DNA from: Methylococcaceae bacterium
GTDB taxonomy: Bacteria > Pseudomonadota > Gammaproteobacteria > Methylococcales > Methylomonadaceae
Assembly (NCBI GenBank): GCA_030699345.1
Contig: JAUYMX010000247.1
Span: 1-7,110 of the forward strand
Length of the DNA stretch: 7,110 nucleotides
Reading direction: 5' to 3'
Shown: piece after piece, positions 1 through 5,397 of the stretch
How the letters are laid out: each line of letters starts with the position of its first letter
How positions within the stretch are numbered: the first letter of the stretch is position 1
Notes under the pieces: model-generated
What the model was told of the DNA's origin: nothing
Database searches by the model: none
Seen by the model: only the letters and a program-made list of their open reading frames with translations
Made by a program: the position numbers and the translations under genes

Positions 1-125
1 AAGGTATTACAGCCTTGCAAATGGACATTAAAATCGATGGCATTACTGCTGAAATCATGAAAGCTGCATTGGAACAAGCCAAACATGGCCGGTTGCATAT
101 CCTCGGTGAAATGAACAAAGCTTAA
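1..125 (+). CDS. pnp: Polynucleotide phosphorylase, end of the catalytic core (5' partial, closed by an in-frame TAA)
   Basis: The frame starting at base 3 encodes 40 residues beginning GITALQMDIKIDG and ending in GEMNKA, then TAA at 123-125. This matches the end of the second RNase PH domain of PNPase: the ITALQMDIKIDGI strand followed by the helix ending HILGEMN. PNPase is a trimeric phosphorolytic 3'-5' exoribonuclease of the cytoplasm and RNA degradosome. In E. coli PNPase the chain continues without a break through a short linker into the KH and S1 domains. Here the reading frame after the stop continues that linker in the same frame without a gap (see 144-590), so the stop replaces one linker residue. 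The 5' part of the gene lies outside the window. The family call is near certain. Whether the stop is biological or a sequence error cannot be decided here. Confidence 0.95.
   Translation, partial: GITALQMDIKIDGITAEIMKAALEQAKHGRLHILGEMNKA
123..125 (+). other. In-frame TAA splitting pnp between core and KH-S1
   Basis: Codons around the site read AAC AAA GCT TAA TCA TCA ACA CGC GAC GAA ATG. From memory, E. coli PNPase reads N-E-A-I-N-A-P-R-G-D-I-S-E-F-A-P-R-I across this region. The window reads N-K-A-stop-S-S-T-R-D-E-M-S-D-F-A-P-R-I, which is colinear with no indel. A single base change from TTA, ATA or a similar codon explains it. Confidence 0.9.
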
Positions 126-143
126 TCATCAACACGCGACGAA

Positions 144-590
144 ATGTCTGACTTCGCACCGCGCATCAGTCCTTTCAAAATTGATCCTAGCAAAATTCGC
201 GAAGTGATCGGCAAAGGTGGTGCGACAATTCGCAGCATTACCGAACAAACTGGCGCAAGCGTCGATTTGACCGATGACGGCGTTGTTAAAGTTGCCTCAG
301 TTGATAAAGCGGCCGGTGAAGAAGCGCGGCGTCTTATCGAAGAAATTACTGCAGAAGTTGAAGTAGGTAAAATTTACGAAGGCAAAGTTGTCAGACTGAT
401 GGATTTCGGCGCTTTTGTTACTATTTTGCCTGGCAAAGATGGCTTAGTGCATATTTCTCAGCTTTCTGATGAGCATGTCGACAAAGTCAGTGACAAAGTA
501 AACGAAGGTGATGTGGTTAGAGTCAAGGTACTTGAAATTGATCGTCAAGGTAGAGTTAGGCTAAGCATGAAAGATATCGAAGCCGTATAG
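144..590 (+). CDS. pnp: PNPase KH-S1 RNA-binding tail, separate open frame
   Basis: These 148 codons form the C-terminal third of PNPase. A type I KH domain lies at about residues 8-72, with the GKGG loop at 23-26 in VIGKGGATIR. An S1 domain at about 75-145 has the typical MDFGAFV and GLVHISQL stretches. In PNPase these domains bind substrate RNA, support autoregulation of pnp mRNA in enterobacteria and help growth in the cold. The frame is the direct continuation of the upstream pnp codons, 18 nt past the TAA. The ATG is the first possible start after the stop, and the homologous position is an ordinary internal residue in intact PNPases. No good Shine-Dalgarno precedes it (ACGCGACGAA), so expression would need reinitiation after the stop. 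It could equally be the tail of a single pnp pseudogene or of an intact pnp carrying a base-call error. No further frame damage is visible. Confidence 0.85.
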   Translation: MSDFAPRISPFKIDPSKIREVIGKGGATIRSITEQTGASVDLTDDGVVKVASVDKAAGEEARRLIEEITAEVEVGKIYEGKVVRLMDFGAFVTILPGKDGLVHISQLSDEHVDKVSDKVNEGDVVRVKVLEIDRQGRVRLSMKDIEAV

Positions 591-613
591 ACGACATTTA
601 ATGCTGTAACCTT

Positions 614-650
614 AAAAAGGGGTGATTGCTAAAGCAATCGCCCCTTTTTT
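614..650 (+). terminator. Intrinsic terminator, likely bidirectional
   Basis: An 11-bp stem pairs 619-629 (GGGGTGATTGC) with 634-644 (GCAATCGCCCC), with one G-T wobble and a TAAA loop. Six T follow at 645-650. Five A at 614-618 precede the stem, so the minus-strand transcript also ends its hairpin with a U run. It lies 24 nt after the pnp stop and about 25 nt past the 3' end of the converging rnm gene, so it plausibly ends both transcripts. Confidence 0.93.
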
Positions 651-675
651 ATGTCTTGTTATTTATCAATTAACT

Positions 676-1509
676 TTAGTGGAGTAATTCCCAGACTGGC
701 TGTATTTGTTTGGGTAATGGCGCAAGTCGGCCAAGCTCTACCCACACATTTGCTGGGTTATGAAAATCCGAACCGACAGAGCCAGCCAATTGAAACTGGC
801 TGGCAAAAAGACTGGTGCGTCTTATTTCATCTGGGTTAGTTCTGCCGGTGACTATTTCCATGGATTGGCCCCCGGCATCTTTAAAAGATGTGAGCAGGCG
901 CCTTAGCCTGCTGGCAGTTAATTTATAACGTAACGGATGTGCCAATACAGCTACGCCGTCGGCTTCAGTTATCCAGCTGACTGCGTCTTTTAGTTCTGCC
1001 CAAGTGGTCGACACATAAGCAGGTTTGCCGCTTCCTAAATAGCGATCGAAGGCTTCTTGCTGGGTCGACACATGGCGTTGTGATAACAAAAAATCAGCAA
1101 AATGGGTGCGAGTAATCATTCCAGTACCGGCGATCTCTTTTACCGCGGCCAATGCGCCGGGAATACGATTTTTAGCGAGTTTGGCCGCAATTTGTTCGGC
1201 GCGTTCTGTACGAATCAATTGCAGATTGCGTATACCAGCTGCCAACGTTGGATTTAAAGGATCAATACCTAAACCGACGATATGAAAGCAGTGGTTTTGC
1301 CAGTTGGTGGATAATTCAATGCCATTGATAAGATGAATTCCGTTGGCATCGGCAGTAGCTTGGGCCTCTGCCAAACCTTGAGTGGTGTCGTGATCAGTTA
1401 ATGATAAGTGGGTAACGCCATGTTGACTGGCACGTTGTACCAGTTCAGTTGGCGATAAAACGCCATCAGAGGCGGTTGAGTGGCAATGTAGATCGTATAT
1501 GTCAGACAT
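676..1509 (-). CDS. rnm: RNase AM / 3',5'-nucleoside bisphosphate phosphatase, PHP family (YciV)
   Basis: This 277-residue PHP-superfamily metallohydrolase has the motifs in order: HCHSTASDG (H8, H10, D15), LTDHDT (D39, H40), GIELS (E65), H76 in HIVGLG, RTHFA (H136), LAHP (H191) and GSDFH (D248, H250). This is the full set expected for a trinuclear metal site. The best match is YciV/RNase AM, which trims nucleotides from RNA 5' ends (5S and 23S rRNA maturation in E. coli) and hydrolyses pAp-type bisphosphates. It is cytoplasmic, and the length is close to the 293 residues of the E. coli protein. The ATG is 2 nt after the exporter's TAA and has no Shine-Dalgarno, which points to translational coupling with that gene. 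Older annotations call such proteins TrpH or 'PHP domain phosphoesterase'. The family is certain and the RNase AM assignment very likely. Confidence 0.9.
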   Translation of the reverse strand: MSDIYDLHCHSTASDGVLSPTELVQRASQHGVTHLSLTDHDTTQGLAEAQATADANGIHLINGIELSTNWQNHCFHIVGLGIDPLNPTLAAGIRNLQLIRTERAEQIAAKLAKNRIPGALAAVKEIAGTGMITRTHFADFLLSQRHVSTQQEAFDRYLGSGKPAYVSTTWAELKDAVSWITEADGVAVLAHPLRYKLTASRLRRLLTSFKDAGGQSMEIVTGRTNPDEIRRTSLFASQFQLAGSVGSDFHNPANVWVELGRLAPLPKQIQPVWELLH

Positions 1510-1511
1510 GT

Positions 1512-3302
1512 TTATTGGTATTCGCCATACAATTTTGCGTAAAGGCCCTGCTGATTAATTAATGTTTCGTGGCGGCCTTGCTCGCAGATTTTGCCTTCTT
1601 CGAAGACATAAACATGATCGGCTTGTTTAACGGCACTTAATCGATGAGCAATGATAATAGTGGTTCGGTTTTTCAAAAATAAACTAAGCGCCTTGTGTAG
1701 TTTATGTTCTGTTTCGCTATCCAACGCTGACGTCGCTTCGTCCAATATCACCACGCTTGGGTTAGTCACTACCATGCGGGCAATCGCCATGCGTTGGCGT
1801 TGACCTCCGGACAAACGCATTCCTTGCCGACCAACGATCGTATTCAGGCCCTGTTCAAGATCTTTTACTGTCTCGAAGAGCTGAGCGATGGTTAAGGCAT
1901 TCCATAATTGTTCATCTGTGGCGGGTTTACCTAAGGTTAAATTAGCGCGAATGGTGTCATTAAAAAGAATAGGATGCTGCAGTACTGTTACAACATGCTC
2001 CCTGACAACATCAAGACCAATTTGGTCGATAGGTACATCATCAAAGTAAATTTGCCCCTGATCTGGCGGATATAGCCCTATTAATGTTTGCACTAACGTG
2101 GATTTGCCACCACCACTTGCACCAACCAATGCAACTTTCTCACCGGCTTTAATATGTAATTGGATACCGTTAAGAACTTTTTCATCACCATAACTAAAAT
2201 GCAGGTTGTCGACCTTGATTGATACGGTTTTTTTGTTGAGAAAAGGATCGTTAATGTGGGGATAATTCGGTTCTTGCTTTAAGGCGCCGAGTCGATTAAT
2301 ACGGGTCAATGCGGCTTTTGCGGCAAAAAAAGCGTATTGAATACTGAGTATTTCTTGTACTGGTGCCATCATAAACCAGAGATACCCAAAGACTGCCAAC
2401 ATCTGACCAATACTAAGGTCAGAATAAAACACCATTAACATCGCGCAAGCACGAAAAATATCGAAGCCGAATAAGAATACTAGAAAGCTTAAGCGTGAGG
2501 CGGCGTCACTTTTCCAGGCAAAGGCAATAGAGGTATCTTTTACTGAGCGGGCGGAATCGATTAATTGGTTGCAATAATGGCGTTCGCGGTTGCTGGAACG
2601 AATTTGATTGATGGCTTCTAAAGTTTCAGTCAACGATTGCTGGAATACTTCATAGGCTGAGTTTTCCTTGGATTTAAGGTCTTTTACTCGTGAGCCTACC
2701 GTGCGTGTAAAGTAAATAACGATAGGATTTAGTAACAAAATGAACAGGCCAAGTTGCCAATGCATCCATAACAAAATAACGCCAGTACCGGTGATGGTTA
2801 AGATAGCCACCAATGATTTGCTAATGGTGTTGCCAACAAAATTATCAATGGTGTCGAGATCTTTAACTAAATAAGTTACTACCGTGCCAGTTCCCAAGCT
2901 TTCGTATTCGGACATGGAAATAGTTTGTAAATGACCAAGCAGGCGCTTGCGAATACGGAAAACAATATCTTTAGAAATAACCGAAAATTGTCGCGATTGA
3001 ATGACACCAAAAATGATGGCAATAATGCGTAGTATTACGCTGATGACCAGCACTATGGTGATATAGACGATAGGTAAATGCCATTCTGGAGGGGACAGTT
3101 TGTCTATTGTCGAAGTTATAAAGCCAGGCTTATTTAAAAGGACCTCATCAACCAGTAATGGCATTAATAAAGGGATAGGAACACTGACGACCATGGCCAA
3201 AATGGCAACTAAGTGGGCATAAAAGAGTTCTTTTTTATGCTCTAGGGCAATATGCCGAATGTTTGTCCAAGTATAGATTGGGGATGTAGGTTTTGTTGGC
3301 AC
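1512..3302 (-). CDS. ABC exporter, fused permease and ATPase (MsbA/LmrA-like type)
   Basis: This 596-residue half-transporter is expected to work as a homodimer in the inner membrane. The N-terminal membrane domain has hydrophobic segments near 26-52, 76-100, 160-180, 183-200, 271-292 and 299-320, i.e. the six-helix exporter fold. The ATPase domain starts near 360. It carries an A-loop Tyr (Y371), Walker A GASGGGKST (394-402), the Q-loop (Q442 in LQHP), signature LSGGQ (497-501), Walker B VVILDE (517-522, catalytic E522), the D-loop SALD and the H-loop H553. All nucleotide-binding elements are intact. The substrate cannot be read from sequence; lipid, peptide or drug are all possible, and similarity to MsbA is only general. 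The start is GTG at 3300-3302: no ATG lies nearby in frame, an in-frame TGA closes the frame a few codons upstream, and no Shine-Dalgarno is evident. It is followed by rnm after 2 nt. Confidence 0.9.
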   Translation of the reverse strand: MPTKPTSPIYTWTNIRHIALEHKKELFYAHLVAILAMVVSVPIPLLMPLLVDEVLLNKPGFITSTIDKLSPPEWHLPIVYITIVLVISVILRIIAIIFGVIQSRQFSVISKDIVFRIRKRLLGHLQTISMSEYESLGTGTVVTYLVKDLDTIDNFVGNTISKSLVAILTITGTGVILLWMHWQLGLFILLLNPIVIYFTRTVGSRVKDLKSKENSAYEVFQQSLTETLEAINQIRSSNRERHYCNQLIDSARSVKDTSIAFAWKSDAASRLSFLVFLFGFDIFRACAMLMVFYSDLSIGQMLAVFGYLWFMMAPVQEILSIQYAFFAAKAALTRINRLGALKQEPNYPHINDPFLNKKTVSIKVDNLHFSYGDEKVLNGIQLHIKAGEKVALVGASGGGKSTLVQTLIGLYPPDQGQIYFDDVPIDQIGLDVVREHVVTVLQHPILFNDTIRANLTLGKPATDEQLWNALTIAQLFETVKDLEQGLNTIVGRQGMRLSGGQRQRMAIARMVVTNPSVVILDEATSALDSETEHKLHKALSLFLKNRTTIIIAHRLSAVKQADHVYVFEEGKICEQGRHETLINQQGLYAKLYGEYQ

Positions 3303-3416
3303 GGGATTGCGAGAATAGAATCAGAATGTTGCGATTGTAACAGCTCGCTCTAGCTAAATTAACTGTCGTTGTATTGATGGATCTGAGATTTTTGTGAAGG
3401 TGATACTGATGTTTCA

Positions 3417-3441
3417 GCTGGTTTCTAAAAGCAAAACCAGC
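3417..3441 (-). terminator. Hairpin just after the macrodomain gene, possible terminator
   Basis: The perfect 8-bp stem GCTGGTTT/AAACCAGC (3417-3424 with 3434-3441) has a 9-nt loop and begins 12 nt past the stop of the macrodomain gene. No clear U run follows on the minus strand, so termination would be weak or factor-assisted. The remaining sequence up to the exporter start (3303-3416) holds no gene; a TACAAT that could be a -10 for the exporter lies on the minus strand, with no convincing -35. Confidence 0.35.
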
Positions 3442-3453
3442 CGAATTTTCTGT

Positions 3454-3945
3454 TTAAGCGCTAGGTTCTTGCGCCTGATGGTTCGCATGATAAGTCGTGT
3501 AAACATACACAGGAATATCAAGCTTACCCAGGTGGTTGTCAATAAGTGGCCAGACGTCATCCCATTCCAAGCCGCCGATTCCGGTGGCAAGTTTTGGTAG
3601 AGCTAAAGAATTGATCTTTTCATGTTCAATGACTTTTACCAGTGCACGTAATGCATGGTTAACAGTAGTCAACGTAGCTTTGCCTAAACGATGGTCATGA
3701 CTGTCTAAGCCTTCCTGGGTAATCAAATTAATGATGCGTACGCCATCAACACCACCCCAAAGCCATGCATCACCAGGTTCTGGATGGTGTTTGTGGCACC
3801 AGTGATGAAAATCTTTATGCATGCCAGGGTATTGATTGTGCAATGCTAAGGCCAAACCTTTGTCCATAGGGTCATTGATTCTTACACCATGTGCGATAGC
3901 TTGGGTTTTACTAAGTAAAATATCACCTTCAACTTGATAAATCAT
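3454..3945 (-). CDS. Stand-alone macrodomain protein, TARG1/DarG-like
   Basis: This 163-residue protein is essentially one macrodomain, a fold that binds ADP-ribose and often removes it from proteins, nucleic acids or O-acetyl-ADP-ribose. The EGDIL start (6-10) supplies the conserved Asp (D8) that contacts adenine, followed by AHGVRIND (18-25), MDKGLALAL (27-35), the INLIT strand (72-76) and LPKLATGIGGLEWDDV (116-131). The last segment and the YVYTTY end resemble human TARG1 (SMPRIGCGLDRLQWENV) and the antitoxin DarG. The Lys that follows the equivalent Thr in TARG1 is Gln here (Q77), and the TARG1 catalytic Asp position is Gly (G124 or G125), so that chemistry seems absent. No DarT toxin gene is adjacent and the DarG C-terminal domain is missing. 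The start is supported by AGGGA 5 nt before the ATG. Fold assignment is firm; function is open. Confidence 0.85.
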   Translation of the reverse strand: MIYQVEGDILLSKTQAIAHGVRINDPMDKGLALALHNQYPGMHKDFHHWCHKHHPEPGDAWLWGGVDGVRIINLITQEGLDSHDHRLGKATLTTVNHALRALVKVIEHEKINSLALPKLATGIGGLEWDDVWPLIDNHLGKLDIPVYVYTTYHANHQAQEPSA

Positions 3946-4063
3946 AATTTCCCTTTTAGTTATGTATTGCTAGTAACAATTTGGTTATTGATTGCTAAAT
4001 CAAGTTGAATAATAGAATTGCAAAACCAGGCGCTTTGAGTCTTAACGTAGGTTAAAAATAGCG

Positions 4064-4327
4064 TTACCGTCTGCCTTTTTTACCTGCTGTGACGTCTTCG
4101 AATTTAACTTTTAATGGTTTGCCGCAGTATAGATTGCCATCTAAGCTGGTTATTGCTGCTCTTGCTTCGTGGCCTTCCATGCCTACAAAACCAAAGCCGC
4201 GGCATTTGCCACTAAAAATATCAGAAACAAGTTGGATGGAGCGTACTTTGCCGTATTGGGAGAATAATGCTTGCACAGATTCTTCGGTGGCGTCGCTAGG
4301 TAAATTTCCTACAAAAAGTCGTTTCAA
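4064..4327 (-). CDS. Single-RRM RNA-binding protein
   Basis: This 87-residue protein is one RNA recognition motif plus a short basic tail. RNP2 is LFVGNL (4-9) and RNP1 is KCRGFGFV (41-48), with the aromatic residues F5, F45 and F47 placed to stack on RNA bases. The end GKKGRR is positively charged. Such small RRM proteins occur in cyanobacteria and various proteobacteria, where some respond to cold or localise mRNAs; targets in this organism are unknown. The start is TTG at 4325-4327, supported by an AGGA 8 nt upstream. An ATG five bases further upstream is out of frame. The gene lies downstream of csp and the inverted-repeat element on the same strand, so partial co-transcription is possible. 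Confidence 0.92.
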   Translation of the reverse strand: MKRLFVGNLPSDATEESVQALFSQYGKVRSIQLVSDIFSGKCRGFGFVGMEGHEARAAITSLDGNLYCGKPLKVKFEDVTAGKKGRR

Positions 4328-4335
4328 AAGACATA

Positions 4336-4339
4336 TCCT
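4336..4339 (-). promoter_or_regulatory. Shine-Dalgarno AGGA fixing the TTG start of the RRM gene
   Basis: AGGA on the minus strand lies 8 nt before the TTG at 4325-4327. It places the start just before the first RRM beta strand (KRLFVGNL), as expected for this family. Confidence 0.6.
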
Positions 4340-4394
4340 AAAAATTTGGTTAGTTTATATTAAAGGCCGGTAGGCCATTTATACATAGATAAAA

Positions 4395-4398
4395 AATA
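4395..4398. repeat. Left AATA flank, possible target-site duplication
   Basis: AATA is directly adjacent to the left terminal repeat and is repeated at 4520-4523 directly adjacent to the right one. Confidence 0.45.
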
Positions 4399-4519
4399 GG
4401 GCACCTCGAAAAACCATGCACTTCGACAGGCTCAGTGCAAACAGCATCTTATAAATCAACCTGTTACGTTCGTGGCGAGCTTGTCGAACCATGAATGTGA
4501 CAGGTTTTTCGAGGTTCCC
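4399..4519. mobile_element. MITE-like inverted-repeat element, 121 bp
   Basis: The 17-bp terminal inverted repeats are GGGCACCTCGAAAAACC (4399-4415) and GGTTTTTCGAGGTTCCC (4503-4519), which match at 16 of 17 positions. An inner inverted pair, TTCGACAGGCTC (4422-4433) and GAGCTTGTCGAA (4477-4488), matches except for one G-T pair. The tetranucleotide AATA flanks both ends (4395-4398 and 4520-4523) and could be a target-site duplication, though in AT-rich sequence this could be chance. No coding frame is present, so it would be a non-autonomous element mobilised in trans by a transposase recognising these ends. It lies between csp and the RRM gene, 13 nt past the csp stop. Confidence 0.75.
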
Positions 4520-4523
4520 AATA
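4520..4523. repeat. Right AATA flank, possible target-site duplication
   Basis: Copy of the AATA at 4395-4398, adjacent to the right terminal repeat of the inverted-repeat element. Confidence 0.45.
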
Positions 4524-4532
4524 GTATTGTTT

Positions 4533-4739
4533 TTAAGCGGCGGCCACATTTAATGCTTGTGGACCTTTGGCGCCGGATTCCACGTCATAGCTTACAGATT
4601 GGCCTTCTGCCAGGGTTCGAAAACCTCCATTAGCAGCGATGGCAGAAAAATGTACAAATACATCTGCACTGCCGTCATTTGGGGAAATAAAACCAAAACC
4701 TTTAGAATCGTTAAACCATTTAACGGTACCAGTTGCCAT
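4533..4739 (-). CDS. Cold-shock domain protein, CspA family
   Basis: This 68-residue protein is a single five-stranded cold-shock domain. It opens with GTVKWFN (4-10), has RNP1 KGFGFI (13-18) and RNP2 VFVHF (27-31), and ends QALNVAAA. It binds single-stranded RNA and DNA and acts as an RNA chaperone. Members may be cold-induced or constitutive, and the exact paralogue (CspA, C, D or E) cannot be told from sequence. The ATG is preceded by AGGAG about 6 nt upstream. A consensus TATAAT about 160 nt upstream implies a long leader, the arrangement known for cold-regulated csp genes. The MITE-like element begins 13 nt after the stop. Confidence 0.95.
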   Translation of the reverse strand: MATGTVKWFNDSKGFGFISPNDGSADVFVHFSAIAANGGFRTLAEGQSVSYDVESGAKGPQALNVAAA

Positions 4740-4900
4740 TAGACACTCCTAAAATAAATCAATAAAAAATTTGATTGCAAATCATGCCGGGCAATTTTGA
4801 GGAGAAAAGCGAATGGAATTTCTGAAAAAATAGCTGAATAACATGCAAAGATTGGGTAGATGTCTTAAAACTGAGTATAAGTACATGTACCTAGTTTTCT

Positions 4901-4929
4901 ATTATAAAGTTATCTGACCCTTATAACCA
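4901..4929 (-). promoter_or_regulatory. Probable promoter of the csp gene
   Basis: A perfect -10 TATAAT (minus strand, 4901-4906) lies 17 bp from a poor -35 (TGGTTA, 4924-4929). Transcription would start near 4894 and give a leader of about 155 nt (4740-4894) before the csp ATG. Apart from that leader, 4740-4952 holds no gene that I can support. Confidence 0.45.
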
Positions 4930-4952
4930 TCTTAAAATTTGTCGGTTAGTAA

Positions 4953-5276
4953 TCAGTGCTGGCGATAATTATGCTCATAACGTCTTCCATGACCTTCATT
5001 CTGGGAATGATGTTCGTGATTTTCGGAATGGTGAGTTCGTTCTTCATACTGGTTGCGAGGTCTTGAATATGAACCCTGCCATGATGAACGAGGATTGGGT
5101 CGATAACTTGGTTGTTGAGGGTGATAGTGATGACTATAAGTTTCGTAACCTCCTGCATAATAACTTCTGTTATAGGAGGAGGTAGGATAATAAGAGTAGT
5201 TTTGAGGGTAATGGGCGCAACCGGTTATGGCAATGACTAAACTAGCAAGTAACAGCTTTTGAACTAATGTATTCAT
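4953..5276 (-). CDS. Small Tyr/His-rich lipoprotein of unknown function
   Basis: The 107-residue precursor has a lipoprotein signal peptide: a K at residue 7, a hydrophobic core LLLASLVIAI (8-17) and the lipobox ITGC with lipidated C20. The residue after Cys is Ala, so no inner-membrane retention signal is seen and outer-membrane sorting is likely. The mature 87 residues after C20 include 15 Tyr and 12 His, with many Ser, Asn, Gln, Arg and Pro, and no Leu, Ile, Val, Met, Phe, Lys or Asp. The chain is therefore probably disordered. The His clusters (HHYH at 49-52; six His between 82 and 96) could bind metal, but that is inference. I recognise no family. The ATG is supported by GGAG 6 nt upstream. 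It is divergent from ppnN and has its own likely promoter. Confidence 0.75.
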   Translation of the reverse strand: MNTLVQKLLLASLVIAITGCAHYPQNYSYYPTSSYNRSYYAGGYETYSHHYHPQQPSYRPNPRSSWQGSYSRPRNQYEERTHHSENHEHHSQNEGHGRRYEHNYRQH

Positions 5277-5317
5277 GTTCGACTCCGACTCTCAATAATT
5301 GAATGACGGAGGGATTT

Positions 5318-5346
5318 TATATAGGGCACACTGAATGCTTAGTGAA
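5318..5346 (-). promoter_or_regulatory. Probable promoter of the lipoprotein gene
   Basis: On the minus strand, -35 TTCACT (5341-5346), a 17-bp spacer and -10 TATATA (5318-5323) fit sigma-70 spacing. The start would fall near 5311, leaving a leader of about 35 nt. The same 121-bp divergent gap must hold the ppnN promoter, but I see no good plus-strand match there. Confidence 0.5.
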
Positions 5347-5397
5347 TCAAAGTTAAAAAACATTTATTCAATCAAACAATAATATCTTCCACTATCT

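Noticed and set aside
123..125. Selenocysteine- or pyrrolysine-type recoding at the pnp stop
   Set aside because: The codon is TAA, not TGA or TAG, and no matching downstream stem-loop was recognised.
651..839. Plus-strand frame of 62 codons starting in the pnp terminator
   Set aside because: It is antisense to the 3' end of rnm, begins at the end of the terminator T run, has no Shine-Dalgarno, and its product matches no family I know.
3394..3600. Plus-strand frame of 68 codons over the macrodomain 3' end
   Set aside because: It is mostly antisense to a well-supported macrodomain gene. A GAAGG sequence lies upstream of its ATG, but the product has no recognisable domain.
3454..3945. DarTG toxin-antitoxin system
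   Set aside because: Only a DarG-like macrodomain fold is present. The DarG C-terminal domain and any DarT gene are absent, and flanking genes are an exporter and an RRM protein.
4089..4373. Plus-strand frame of 94 codons opposite the RRM gene
   Set aside because: It is an antisense shadow of a clear RRM coding region, without a plausible start signal or protein-like composition.
4362..4380. GGCC-GGTA-GGCC hairpin upstream of the RRM gene, with A and T flanks
   Set aside because: Only a 4-bp GC stem is perfect and the flanking pairing is imperfect. It is too short to call a terminator or operator without conservation data.
4557..4742. Plus-strand frame of 61 codons opposite csp
   Set aside because: It is fully antisense to a textbook cold-shock domain gene.
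4799..4833. Plus-strand mini-frame MEFLKK with a good GGAG upstream
   Set aside because: Six codons opposite the csp leader. A strong Shine-Dalgarno match alone is weak evidence, and no plus-strand promoter was seen.
4946..5158. Minus-strand frame of 70 codons overlapping the lipoprotein gene in another frame
   Set aside because: The overlapping frame has a signal peptide, lipobox and Shine-Dalgarno; this one has none and lies almost wholly inside it.
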